Counted from the stretch's first letter, positions 26,030 through 35,130 are shown. The stretch is DNA of 64,000 nucleotides from Gelidibacter salicanalis (GCF_016469035.1 NZ_JAEHJZ010000018.1:124001-188000), one strand, 5' to 3'. Made by a program: numbers and translations. Notes: a model not told the origin generated them from the sequence alone.

Positions 26030-27142
26030 ATGATTTATAATTGGCAGCAACCGGAATGGCCTAACTTTACTTATTCTTTCGAGAAAGTAGAGGATCTGTT
26101 GTTTGACTATATGTGTCGTGTAGGTCAGTTAGAGGGTTATTTAGAGGGCTTGGATCGAGAGGAACAAGTGGAAGCTGTCATACAAACTATGGTTGCCGAA
26201 GCCATGAAGTCATCAGAAATCGAGGGAGAATATCTAGAGCGAGAAGATGTCAAATCTTCTGTAAGAAATAATCTTGGACTCAATATGCCGAAGGATTTGG
26301 TTTCAGATCAAAGAGCAACAGGAATGGCGGCTTTACTCACGGATGTTCGGGAAACCTTTTCGGATCCACTGACACAAAAAAAACTTTTTGCTTGGCATTC
26401 ATCATTAATGATGGGAGCAAAAGATGTTGTTGTAGGAACCTGGCGCACCCACAACGAACCGATGCAGGTTATCTCTGGAGCTCTAGGTAAACAAAAAGAA
26501 CATTTTGAAGCGCCACCTTCCGATGCTGTTCCGAATGAAATGAAACAATTTCTACAATGGTTTAATGATAGTAGTCCATCAGGCAAGCATCCCATCAAAA
26601 AACCTATTATACGATCAGCAATTGCACATTTGTATTTTGAGAGTATACATCCTTTTGAAGATGGGAATGGGAGGTTGGGAAGATGTATTTCTGAAAAGGC
26701 ACTTTCTCAATATGCAAACAGACCCATACTAATAAGTCTGTCGAGAGGTATTGAAGCTGATAAACGCGCCTATTATCACCAACTTGAAAAAGCACAAAAA
26801 TCAAATGATATAACGGAGTGGCTAGCTTATTTTGTTAAAACCGTTCTTATTGCGCAAGAACAAACAACACAAGAAGTAGCTTTTACCTTAAAAAAAGCTC
26901 GTTTTTTTGACCGCTTTAATGAGCAATTAAATGATAGACAATTGCGTGCAGTTCAAAGAATGTTAGAAGAAGGCCCAAAAGGTTTTGAAGGAGGAATGAA
27001 CGCCCGTAAATATATAGGCATCACAAAAACCTCAAAGGCTACTGCCACTCGGGATCTTCAAGATTTGGTTAGCAAAGGTATATTCATTCCAATTGGTGGT
27101 GGCAGGAGTACACGTTATGAGCTAGCTTTAGAAGTAGAATAA
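26030..27142 (+). CDS. DUF4172-Fic family protein with C-terminal HTH
   Basis: The product has 370 residues. The N-terminal DUF4172 segment (YNWQQPEWPNFTY) precedes a class II inhibitory motif SSEIEGE (residues 61-67), in which the Glu normally blocks ATP binding. The Fic core has HPFEDGNGRLGR (residues 207-218), a complete AMPylation motif. The last ~70 residues form a winged-helix domain (YIGITKTSKATATRDLQDLV). It is thus an auto-inhibited AMP-transferase with a built-in DNA-binding domain. No separate antitoxin is adjacent. Repeated sites in its own promoter fit autoregulation. Confidence 0.9.
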   Translation: MIYNWQQPEWPNFTYSFEKVEDLLFDYMCRVGQLEGYLEGLDREEQVEAVIQTMVAEAMKSSEIEGEYLEREDVKSSVRNNLGLNMPKDLVSDQRATGMAALLTDVRETFSDPLTQKKLFAWHSSLMMGAKDVVVGTWRTHNEPMQVISGALGKQKEHFEAPPSDAVPNEMKQFLQWFNDSSPSGKHPIKKPIIRSAIAHLYFESIHPFEDGNGRLGRCISEKALSQYANRPILISLSRGIEADKRAYYHQLEKAQKSNDITEWLAYFVKTVLIAQEQTTQEVAFTLKKARFFDRFNEQLNDRQLRAVQRMLEEGPKGFEGGMNARKYIGITKTSKATATRDLQDLVSKGIFIPIGGGRSTRYELALEVE

Positions 27143-27998
27143 TGTCATTACATTAAAATCCGTTCCACCCCATTCCTCTACATTTCGCCAGAAAAGGCCT
27201 GTCCTGAGCGAAGTCGAAGGGCTTCATTCCGAGAAAAGAGGTTCACTAAACCATCTTGAACCCAGTCGCAGAAAAAGCGACAGCGTCCGCTTCAGAAACA
27301 AATCACTTCATCCTTTTAATCCACAAAGTTTTAAAATTCAGAACGAGACGGACTGCATAATCGGTCGCGCACTCCCTTTTATAAGTCCTTACTCATCCTG
27401 AATTTTAGTAGTGGTTACTGAAAAGGTAACGCGACGGCTCTATGGGAAGTAAATGGAATTAAATGAATCGCACGTTCATTGTCCTTATACAGTTGTTCTA
27501 AAGTGGTACAACCATTAAAATCCCACTTAATCAAGTTCATTTGAAAAGGAAAACACCTCTGGATATAATAAGTATATGGATATATGTCATTTTGGCAACC
27601 AATTGACAGCATTTTAACCCAAATTATATGGCTTAACTATTGGTTTATTTAAATGACGGTCAAAAATTTAAAGACAAATAATTCTGGTGTTTTTTTGAGG
27701 ATAGTTTAAGAACTTAAATTTAATTCTGTTAAAAAATGGATTGTTACCAATCATCCAGATTTGGTTTTTTAGCTTTTGATAAAAAGTATGGAAGCACCGA
27801 AATGAAATGAAGGAATGGAATAGCAAGAGGGTAACGGGCAGAGCCACGTTACATATTCCTTTTCGTGTATAAATCATTGATTTTCAATCATTTGAAAGTT
27901 AATTGATTTTTTAGATTTCTTCAATTTGCGTCAAATGCCCCCAAACAGCCTGTAAACAGGGATGGATTTACGTCAAACACACAAAAAAGCGAAAGAAA
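27143..27998. other. Non-coding stretch upstream of the mobilisation genes
   Basis: About 850 bases without a gene I can support. Contents include a short REP-like sequence around 27,198-27,221 (TCCTGAGCGAAGTCGAAGGG) and an inverted repeat AAAATTCAG (27,333-27,341) against CTGAATTTT (27,398-27,406). A minus-strand frame at 27,415-27,612 has 65 codons and no recognisable features. The last ~70 bases probably hold the transfer origin (separate entry). The GC-richer part near 27,170-27,440 looks like debris of earlier insertions. Confidence 0.5.
27929..27980 (+). promoter_or_regulatory. Candidate oriT / relaxosome site
   Basis: CGTCAAA occurs at 27,929-27,935 and again at 27,972-27,978, bracketing CCTGT-AA-ACAGG (27,949-27,960) and an adjoining GGGATGG. 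The site lies just 20-70 bases upstream of the BtgA-like gene, the usual place for oriT in mobilisation modules of this kind. It could also be a BtgA autoregulatory operator. The nick site cannot be identified from the sequence. Confidence 0.35.
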
Positions 27999-28400
27999 AT
28001 GGATTCATTCATCACTATCAGGTTCAAAAGGAAAACTGCCAAACGTTTTCAGGAATTTTCAAGAACTCATTTCAAATCGCATACCGATGCCATGGCAACT
28101 ATGCTCGCTTTTTTCTTTTACAATGAGATCTCTCCAAAGGAAAATTTTGGTCCGACAGGGAGGACTATTGCAGTTAGTTTAAATACCGTTGAGACTAATT
28201 TGCTGAAACGGTTGAATGCGATTATTGCCATTCAGCGGGATATTGAAAAGACCCAAACCAAACCGGCCCTGGCCATGTTGGAATCGCTTTTTCAAACCGA
28301 AGAACCCAAAGACAAAACTTTGATTTTAGAGAAGAAATTTATCGAAGAAAAGAAGACGGTACGATTTGAGGAGAAACGAAACACGACCAACGAACTTTAA
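27999..28400 (+). CDS. btgA: BfmA/BtgA family mobilisation accessory protein
   Basis: The product has 133 residues and is basic. The N-terminus FITIRFKRKTAKRFQEFSRT resembles ribbon-helix-helix mobilisation proteins, followed by SHTDAMATMLAFFF and a helical middle (LLKRLNAIIAIQRDIEKTQ). In Bacteroides mobilisable elements, BtgA assists the relaxase BtgB at oriT. Here it lies 11 bases before the BtgB-like gene. The charged C-terminal tail (EEKKTVRFEEKRN) is typical. It acts in the cytoplasm at the transfer origin. Confidence 0.85.
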   Translation: MDSFITIRFKRKTAKRFQEFSRTHFKSHTDAMATMLAFFFYNEISPKENFGPTGRTIAVSLNTVETNLLKRLNAIIAIQRDIEKTQTKPALAMLESLFQTEEPKDKTLILEKKFIEEKKTVRFEEKRNTTNEL

Positions 28401-28411
28401 TTTTTTGAGCT

Positions 28412-29443
28412 ATGTATATAACCATTACATCCCAAAAAATGGGCGGGAACTATTCTAAAAGTGCAACGGATTTCGTGGGCTATTTGGAGAAAGAGAATCA
28501 AGGTTTGGAACAGGAAGACATGGAATGTTTTTTCAATCAGTTTGGCGATGAAATTTCAGCAGAAGAAGTGATTAAGGAAATCGATGGCAATACTGCAAAA
28601 TTGGAAAATATGGAGCCTAGATTCTATTCAATAACAGTCAGTCCCTCCAAATATGAATTGGGAAAATTACAGGACAACAGTGAAGATTTAAAAAAGTACA
28701 GCCGTGAGCTGATGAAGGATTATGTAACGTCGTTTAATCGGGAAATCAACGGAAATCCGGTTACCATTGATGACATAAAATACTATGCTAAAATTGAGCA
28801 TCAACGCACATTTAAGGGATCAGACCTGCAGGTGCGGGAAAACCAACCTTTTGCCACGAAAATATTACAGCTTAAAACCGACATCCGCAAAATTGGAAAC
28901 GGTACGATGGAAGGAAATATTAAATATAAAGAGAAAGAAATAACAAAATTGGAACGGGAAGCGCCACACCAACAGGAAGGTAAACGGATCGTTCAGGGAA
29001 TGGAAAAGGAGGGAAGCCAAAGTCATATCCATATCATCGTGAGCCGAAAGGATGCGTCCAACAAATTCAGCTTGTCTCCTGGAAGCAAGTATAAAGCGTC
29101 CAATGTAGAACTGAATGGGAAGGAGGTCAAGCGTGGTTTTGATCGGGACAGTTTTTTTGAGAAGGCAGAAAAAACCTTCGATAAGACTTTTGGATACCAT
29201 CGAAACTTTGCGGAAACCTATCAAGCGAGGAAGGATTTTATTAAGAATCCAAAGATCTATTTTGCAGCACTGATGAAATTGCCTACCAATGAAAAAGCAT
29301 TAGCCTTCAAATTGATGGGCAAAACAGGCCTGCCGATGATGCCTAGCATTCCCGTTACGCAAGGACAATTGGCAATGAAACTGTTTAAAGGTCTGCGACG
29401 TGGTGTGGAAGTCGCCATCAAATCAAGTTCCATCGGCATCTAA
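28412..29443 (+). CDS. btgB: BtgB family relaxase (DUF5712)
   Basis: The product has 343 residues. The N-terminal MYITITSQKMGGNYSKSATD is typical of the BtgB/DUF5712 family, named clindamycin resistance transfer factor BtgB in Bacteroides. The metal-binding histidine motif SHIHIIVSRKD lies at about residues 204-214, with SLSPGSKYK after it. A Tyr near YYAKIEHQRTF is a possible nicking residue. The enzyme should nick one strand at oriT and lead it through the coupling protein. It overlaps no neighbour, and the coupling-protein ATG follows its stop by ten bases. Confidence 0.85.
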   Translation: MYITITSQKMGGNYSKSATDFVGYLEKENQGLEQEDMECFFNQFGDEISAEEVIKEIDGNTAKLENMEPRFYSITVSPSKYELGKLQDNSEDLKKYSRELMKDYVTSFNREINGNPVTIDDIKYYAKIEHQRTFKGSDLQVRENQPFATKILQLKTDIRKIGNGTMEGNIKYKEKEITKLEREAPHQQEGKRIVQGMEKEGSQSHIHIIVSRKDASNKFSLSPGSKYKASNVELNGKEVKRGFDRDSFFEKAEKTFDKTFGYHRNFAETYQARKDFIKNPKIYFAALMKLPTNEKALAFKLMGKTGLPMMPSIPVTQGQLAMKLFKGLRRGVEVAIKSSSIGI

Positions 29444-29453
29444 ATTTAGAATT

Positions 29454-31034
29454 ATGTATCTGGACAATCTTTTATCGACACTTTTAATAATTGGTGTGAC
29501 CAGTAGCATTTTCTATGGCATATATAGGATAAGCAGGTATGCCTTTGTGATCAATTTTCTGATGCTTGGTATTTTTGTTTTTTTTCTAAGTGAAGACATC
29601 CAACTCGTATTATTAGCACTCTATATAGTTTGTCCGCTAATTTTGGTTAACGTAGGCATGTATGTGTTCCTGCATAAAAATGAAGCGCCAATCAATGGAA
29701 ACCTCAAATATCAGGTCAACTTTGCCACCGATAAAGGAAATTTCAAAATCGACAACATCAAACGAGGGGCATCAATTATTGGTTCTGCGGGAAGCGGCAA
29801 AACTGAGAGTGTTGTTTATGGTTTTCTAAAACACTTCCGGAAAGAAGGCTTTTGTGGAATCATCCACGATTATAAAGATTTTGAATTGACCGAAATGGCC
29901 TACCCACTTTTTAAAAATGGCAACATCCCATTTAAGATCATTTCCTTCGACAAAATCATCCATAGGGTAAATCCTATTGCGCCACGTTATCTGGAGAACG
30001 AGGAGAGCGTCAATGAGGTGTCGCGGGTATTGATCGAAAACCTATTGGAACAAAGGGAGTCTGGAACATGGGGAACAACCAAATTCTTCAATGATGCTGC
30101 GGAAGGTCTGATAGGAGGATTGATTTGGAAACTAAAAACGGACTATCCCGAATTCTGCACGCTGCCTCATTTGATTGCCGTATATCAATACTTAAATACC
30201 GAAAGCCTTATCAAGTTTTTGGAAACCAATACCACATCAAGGGCAATGGCAGATGCCTTTGTCAGTGGGAAGGATTCTGAACGGCAGACCGCAGGTGTAA
30301 AGAGCACCTTGGCCAATGCACTGAAACGAATTAGTACACAGCGTATTTTTATGGCATTGTCAGCAGATGAAGTGCCTTTGAATATCAATGATGATGACAA
30401 TCCCGCCATCATTTCCATTGTGAACAATCCGAAATTTGAAACCTCTTATTCGCCTGTTATCGCTACGATCATCCACACCATAACCAAGCAAATGAGCGTT
30501 CGCAATAGTAAACCTTCATTTCTTTTGATGGAAGAAGCGCCTACCATTCGCTTATTGAATATGCACCGGATTCCTGCTACATTGCGGAGTTATAATGTAT
30601 CCACCATCTACGTGATGCAGGACAAGATCCAAAACGATATGATGTATGGGGATAAGGCGAGCAAGGCTATTTTGAGCAACCTTTCTTACCAGTTTTTTGG
30701 AAAGGTCAACGATCCTGATACTGCGAAGTATTACGAACGCTTTTTTGAAATTATTAAAGATCCAACCAAAAGTGTGAGTCGAGGTTATAATCTGGACTTT
30801 GATACGCGAGTTACTACAGGAGAAAAGGAAATTCCGAAAATAAGGGCAGATGTATTCTTTAGATTGAAACAAGGCGAATTTATCACTTATGCAGATGGTA
30901 AAGATAAAAAGGTTCAGTTTAAATTGGCTAATATCCAAAGAGAGTTGCCAGCAGATGCTAAAGAGTTTTCTAATGCAGATTTAGAAGCTAATTTTGAACG
31001 GATTTATCGAGAAGCAAAATCAATATTTGGATAG
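29454..31034 (+). CDS. VirD4/TraG-type conjugative coupling protein
   Basis: The product has 526 residues from the ATG at 29,454; an in-frame GTG-like extension upstream overlaps the relaxase gene and is unlikely. Two or three N-terminal transmembrane segments (residues 1-73) precede the motor domain with Walker A GSAGSGKT (residues 110-117). Walker B-like SFLLMEEAPTIRL and the arginine-finger region follow (YVMQDKIQNDMMYGDKASKA). It would couple the relaxase-DNA complex to the secretion channel. Genetically it belongs with btgA and btgB here, apart from the main tra operon by about 5 kb of inserted genes. Confidence 0.9.
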   Translation: MYLDNLLSTLLIIGVTSSIFYGIYRISRYAFVINFLMLGIFVFFLSEDIQLVLLALYIVCPLILVNVGMYVFLHKNEAPINGNLKYQVNFATDKGNFKIDNIKRGASIIGSAGSGKTESVVYGFLKHFRKEGFCGIIHDYKDFELTEMAYPLFKNGNIPFKIISFDKIIHRVNPIAPRYLENEESVNEVSRVLIENLLEQRESGTWGTTKFFNDAAEGLIGGLIWKLKTDYPEFCTLPHLIAVYQYLNTESLIKFLETNTTSRAMADAFVSGKDSERQTAGVKSTLANALKRISTQRIFMALSADEVPLNINDDDNPAIISIVNNPKFETSYSPVIATIIHTITKQMSVRNSKPSFLLMEEAPTIRLLNMHRIPATLRSYNVSTIYVMQDKIQNDMMYGDKASKAILSNLSYQFFGKVNDPDTAKYYERFFEIIKDPTKSVSRGYNLDFDTRVTTGEKEIPKIRADVFFRLKQGEFITYADGKDKKVQFKLANIQRELPADAKEFSNADLEANFERIYREAKSIFG

Positions 31035-31187
31035 AATTTAAATTTTTGATATATACTATTAGAAAATTTGTGCTAATTGGACTGAATTCGTTTTATTGTA
31101 ATTCTAATTTTGAGCATTGTTAGAGGTAATCAACAAGACCTTAACATAATATTATGTACTTTGGTAACTTTAACTTTTAACCAACCA

Positions 31188-31943
31188 ATGTCATCAACCA
31201 TTAATCAAAATCCTGAGCAAATAGCGCGCGACAGAATCGATACAATGTTGCGAGAAGCAGGATGGACAGTTCAGTCCAAAAATAAAGTTGATTTATCTGT
31301 TAGTAGAGGAGTTACTGTGCGCGAATACCTTATAGATGTTGGACCTGCCGATTATGTGCTTTTTGTAAACCGTAAACCAGTCGGAATAATAGGAGCAAAG
31401 CGCGAAGATGAAGGACACCGCCTTACGGGTGTCGAGGATCCATCTTCTAACTATGCCAATGCCAAATTAAAATACCTAAATAACGATCCTTTGCCTTTCG
31501 TTTATGAAAGCACAGGTACCATAACAAGATTTATAGATTACCGAGATCCTAAACCTCGAGTACGCAACGTGCTTTGGTTCCATAAACCAGAAACAATTGC
31601 CGATTGGCTAAAGAAAGGAAAAAGCCTTCGTAAAAGATTATTGTCACTTCCTGATGTCGACGAAACAGGACTCCGTCCTGCTCAAATTGTAGCTGTTAAC
31701 AATCTAGAGCATTCTTTTAAAAAGAACCGCCCCAAAGCTTTAATACAAATGGCCACGGGTGCCGGCAAAACATTAACGGCAGCAACCTTTGTATACCGGT
31801 TGTTAAAACATGCAGATGCCAAACGTATCCTGTTTTTAGTAGATACCAAAAACCTTGGAGAACAGGCAGAACAGGAATTTATGACCTTTCAGCCCAATGA
31901 CGATAACCGGAAATTAACCGAATTATACAATGTGCAATTGTAG
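31188..31943 (+). pseudogene. hsdR: Type I restriction enzyme R subunit, N-terminal remnant
   Basis: The 251 codons from the ATG at 31,188 encode the HsdR nuclease domain (AGWTVQSKNKVDLSVSRGV, then DYVLFVNRKPVGIIGAKRED, where the usual catalytic motif is GxxEAK) and the start of the helicase with Walker A MATGAGKTLTAA. The frame ends at VQL with TAG at 31,941-31,943; a complete subunit has about 800-1,000 residues. The next bases belong to the 3' half of an hsdS gene, so one deletion removed the rest of hsdR, hsdM and most of hsdS. The GAKRED in place of GxxEAK may be an additional loss. Confidence 0.85.
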
Positions 31944-32330
31944 ACAAAAAGATGGATTTAATAAAAAGTATGTGGGTTATTGGATTATTTCTAAATCCGG
32001 AGGAGTTCATTATCTGAACGAGAATCAAAAAGGAGCGGTGAAAGCAGGATTAAATCTAAGTGACCTAAAAACTTTTCCTGTACCGATCTGCTCAATTAAA
32101 GAACAACACCAAATCGTCCAAGAATCGAATCCCGTCTATCCGTTTGCGATAACGTAGAAACGGGCATCAAAGAAAGCTTAATAAAAGCCCAAGCACTGCG
32201 TCAAAGTATTCTTAAAAAAGTATTAGAGGGCCAGTTGTTAAATGATGATGAAATTGCGAAATGTAAGGCAGATAAAGATTACGAACATGCCAGTGGTTTG
32301 ATGGAGAGGATAAAATCAGAAAGGAAATGA
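31930..32330 (+). pseudogene. hsdS: Type I restriction specificity subunit, 3' remnant with frameshift
   Basis: One frame reads KKYVGYWIISKSGGVHYLNE, then LSDLKTFPVPICSIKEQHQI, the second target-recognition domain end and conserved region of HsdS. After VQE, one missing base shifts the frame. In the next frame the family tail continues: IESRLSVCDNVETGIKESLI, then ALRQSILKKVLEGQL, ending in TGA at 32,328-32,330. It overlaps the hsdR remnant by 14 bases at the deletion join. There is no methyltransferase gene in the window. Confidence 0.8.
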
Positions 32331-32376
32331 TGCATTTGGAATGGAGAATTAGGAATAAAAAAAATGATAGAATCGA

Positions 32377-32399
32377 GTTGTCGCATTTTTTGCAACAAC
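32377..32399. terminator. Hairpin after the hsdS remnant
   Basis: GTTGTCGCA (32,377-32,385) can pair with TGCAACAAC (32,391-32,399) with one mismatch around TTTTT. It may be the old terminator of the restriction locus; there is no trailing T tract, so the call is weak. Confidence 0.3.
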
Positions 32400-32502
32400 T
32401 TAAAAAGCTAAATTAGCAACTATCGCAAAATAGGCGACAGTTCAAAAAAAGTGGTAGGTCAAGATTTCCGACACACCACTTAAAAACATAAAAATAAATA
32501 AA

Positions 32503-32533
32503 AGTGTTAGGTGCAAATTTTGCACCTAACACT
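32503..32533. promoter_or_regulatory. Perfect 31-bp palindrome upstream of the RhuM/Doc gene
   Basis: AGTGTTAGGTGCAAA (32,503-32,517) and TTTGCACCTAACACT (32,519-32,533) are exact reverse complements around one T. The palindrome ends 11 bases before the RhuM-like ATG, covering the expected leader. It could be an operator or a stable mRNA hairpin limiting translation. A looser inverted repeat GTGGT...ACCAC precedes it at about 32,450-32,480. Confidence 0.65.
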
Positions 32534-32544
32534 AAAGACAACAA

Positions 32545-33528
32545 ATGAAAGAGCAAAACCAAATAGAGATATATCAAGATAAGGAAACTGGTATTACTGT
32601 AGATGTAAAACTAGATGGAGAAACTGTTTGGTTGGATCAATATCAACTTGAAGCTCTTTTTGATACGGATAGAACTTCCATTGGTCGTCATTTAAGAAAT
32701 ATTTATAAATCTAATGAATTAGATAAAGAAACAACTAGTGCAAAAATTGCACAAGTTCAACAAGAAGGAGATAGAGACGTAAAAAGAAATATTAATGTTT
32801 ATAACCTTGACGCAATTCTATCAGTAGGATATAGAGTTAATTCTAAAAAAGGAACTGCTTTTAGAATATGGGCAAATTGTGTTTTAAAAGACTATTTAGT
32901 TAAAGGCCATGCCATTAATGAAAAACGTTTAGCTCAAAAAGAACAAGAAGTAAAACTATTAAAAGATGGCATTCAAATTTTATCCCGAACCGTTGGGAGG
33001 GCCATTGAAGGTAAGTTAGCAGATGATGAATGGCTAGCTGTCTTCGCCAAAGGTTTAAGTTTATTGGATGATTATGACCACGAACAATTAGATGCCCAAG
33101 GTTTAACCACAAGAGAAGCAGAATACCCAAGTTTGGAAGACTATCACAAATTGATCAATCAAATGCTAACAGAGTTTGATTCAGATGTTTTTGGTAAAGA
33201 AAAAGATAAAAGCTTTGAAAGTTCCGTTGCCCAAATTGCAAAAGGATTCGGAGCGGATGATTTTTATCCCACATTGGAAGACAAAGCAGCCATGCTTCTA
33301 TATTTGGTAGTAAAAAACCATTCGTTTGTAGATGGAAATAAACGCATTGCAGCAGCTTGTTTTTTAAAATTTTTACAGCAAAACAATATGCTTTTTAATA
33401 AGCAACAGCAACCCATAATCAGTAACGATACACTAGCCAGTTTGACACTTTTTATTGCTTCTAGCAAACCAGAAGAAATGGAGACCGTAAAGCGATTGGT
33501 AATTAGTGTGTTAAATAGAAATACATAA
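32545..33528 (+). CDS. RhuM-family protein with C-terminal Fic/Doc domain
   Basis: The product has 327 residues. The N-terminal RhuM domain (QYQLEALFDTDRTSIGRHLR, VYNLDAILSVGYRVNSKKGT and FRIWANCVLKDYL) is followed from about residue 190 by a Doc-type Fic domain with HSFVDGNKRIAAA (His259). Doc motifs with Lys in place of the second Gly usually phosphorylate rather than AMPylate. RhuM genes commonly accompany type I restriction loci in Bacteroidota, and here the gene sits just after the hsdS remnant. It is intact although its restriction partners are lost. A strong palindrome lies upstream. Confidence 0.88.
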   Translation: MKEQNQIEIYQDKETGITVDVKLDGETVWLDQYQLEALFDTDRTSIGRHLRNIYKSNELDKETTSAKIAQVQQEGDRDVKRNINVYNLDAILSVGYRVNSKKGTAFRIWANCVLKDYLVKGHAINEKRLAQKEQEVKLLKDGIQILSRTVGRAIEGKLADDEWLAVFAKGLSLLDDYDHEQLDAQGLTTREAEYPSLEDYHKLINQMLTEFDSDVFGKEKDKSFESSVAQIAKGFGADDFYPTLEDKAAMLLYLVVKNHSFVDGNKRIAAACFLKFLQQNNMLFNKQQQPIISNDTLASLTLFIASSKPEEMETVKRLVISVLNRNT

Positions 33529-33609
33529 AATTACCGACTCGACAATAATATCAAAAATATGGAACTATTGACCAATTAAATAGACGCGAAAGTAACTTAA
33601 CACACTCGG

Positions 33610-33815
33610 AGAACAATTAAAGAATGAAAGATTAGTAATTGGCGAATCCGAATTTCAAAAACCTTATGACGCATTAAAACTTACTTATGCTAAAAAGAAA
33701 TCTATGAACTTAATGCTAAAAGTTATGTGTTCTATAAGCAAAGACTTTTTTCAAAAGGTTTGTTAATTGATAATGGAATGAATACAATTGGAGGCGCTCC
33801 TTTTCGACAGGCTCA
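33610..33815 (+). pseudogene. Short decayed coding remnant, unidentified
   Basis: The first part reads EQLKNERLVIGESEFQKPYD and onward to YAKKKS; a shift then gives YELNAKSYVFYKQRLFSKGL and GMNTIGGAPF in another frame. The two halves look like one broken protein tail. I do not recognise the family. It is followed by a GACAGGCTCAG repeat typical of short intergenic REP sequences. Confidence 0.3.
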
Positions 33816-33883
33816 GTCAACTTTCAGCGTTTAAGGGTACACGCTTGAACCAGAATCCTAACATAAAAAACAAATTTAAAAGA

Positions 33884-34447
33884 ATGAAAAAAATCACATT
33901 GACCCTAATCTTCTGCGGACTAACCTTAATCGGAAAATCCCAAACTGTAAGTGTCGAAAAATCAATTTTCGGAATACAAACTGGTTTTTTATGAATTTGG
34001 GTACAAAATGAATCAAAATTAACCAATCTCATTGCGTTGAGAAGCGAAATTGGTCTCGATACAGGGGTTTCCATAAGCGATGGCAATAATATAACGGGAT
34101 TTCTGCTCACGCCTGTCTTAACACTCGAACCTAGATGGTATTACAATTTGAACAAGCGAGCAAGTAAATCAAGACGGACAGATGGAAACAGCGGAAATTT
34201 CATCTCAATAAAGACCACATATCATCCTGATTGGTTTGTCATTTCTAATGAAAGTAACCTTAATTTTATTACTGATATTTCTATTATACCAACTTGGGGA
34301 ATTAGGAGGAATATCGGTGATCATTTTAATTACGAAGCAGGATTCGGCGTTGGTTATTTGCATTACTTTAAAAAAGACAACGTAATTTTTATAAGTGAAC
34401 CTGATGTTGCAGTGAATTTACATTTGCGCATTGGATATCGGTTTTAA
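33884..34447 (+). pseudogene. Small outer-membrane-type protein interrupted by one TGA
   Basis: The frame from the ATG at 33,884 encodes a signal peptide (LTLIFCGLTLIGKSQ) and continues for 187 codons to the TAA at 34,445-34,447. A single in-frame TGA lies at 33,992-33,994 after GIQTGFL. The rest is barrel-like (LRSEIGLDTGVSIS, LEPRWYYNLNKRA, YEAGFGVGYLHYF, NLHLRIGYRF with terminal Phe). Restart from the TTG at 34,037 would lack the signal peptide. A single substitution would restore the gene, so the decay is recent, or the base may be a sequencing error. Confidence 0.65.
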
Positions 34448-34605
34448 AATGTAAAGGACATAACAAGTTCGATTATATTGAGGTTAGGTCAGTCGCACTC
34501 CTGATTACTCGATTGGAAAGTTATGATCGTGCAAATTTGAAGTTGCTACTCATCACACGCAACCAAATCACTGATTTTGTATCTATTATAAAAAACGACA
34601 GCCTA

Positions 34606-35130
34606 ATGCAAAGCAAAATCTACATTATTACATTACTTTTAATCAGCAGCTTCATATTTTCCTGCTCATCAGATGACGATTTGAATTATCAAAGTGACTT
34701 TGAAAAGAGTCAAAACGTTTGGTTGGATTTTAAAGAATCATCGGATAATTCTTATAAATATACCGTTGGTTCAGGATCTTGGGCTGGTTCGTATAAGGAA
34801 ACTACCATAAGCGTGTCTAATGGTGTGATTATTGAACGATATTTTAAATATACCATTACTGACGGACTATCAGAAGATATTCCAAAAGAGGAATTAGAAT
34901 GGACTGAAAACGAAAATGAAATTGGTATTCACCAAAATGGAGCAGAACCTATTACACTAGACGAGGTTTATGAAAAAGCCCAACAAGATTGGCTAATTAA
35001 AAGAAATAATACCCAAACATATTTTGAAACTGAAAACAACGGAATAATCTCAACTTGTGGATATCGAGATAAAAATTGTGTGGATGACTGTTTTATTGGA
35101 ATAAATATTAAAAGCATCGAAACCTTATAA
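34606..35130 (+). CDS. Hypothetical lipoprotein
   Basis: The product has 174 residues from the ATG at 34,606, chosen because it starts a clean lipoprotein signal (LLLISSFIFSC, Cys22) followed by SSDDD. The mature part is acidic, with SGSWAGSYKETTISVSNGVI, resembling a small beta domain. Four C-terminal cysteine-region residues (STCGYRDKNCVDDCF) may form disulfides. No named family is recognised. The gene is one of a string of small envelope-protein genes between the restriction scar and the transfer operon. Confidence 0.65.
   Translation: MQSKIYIITLLLISSFIFSCSSDDDLNYQSDFEKSQNVWLDFKESSDNSYKYTVGSGSWAGSYKETTISVSNGVIIERYFKYTITDGLSEDIPKEELEWTENENEIGIHQNGAEPITLDEVYEKAQQDWLIKRNNTQTYFETENNGIISTCGYRDKNCVDDCFIGINIKSIETL

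Noticed and set aside
27415-27612. 65-codon minus-strand frame upstream of the mobilisation genes
   Set aside because: No signal peptide, motif, leader or neighbour supports it, and the surrounding sequence looks like repeat debris.
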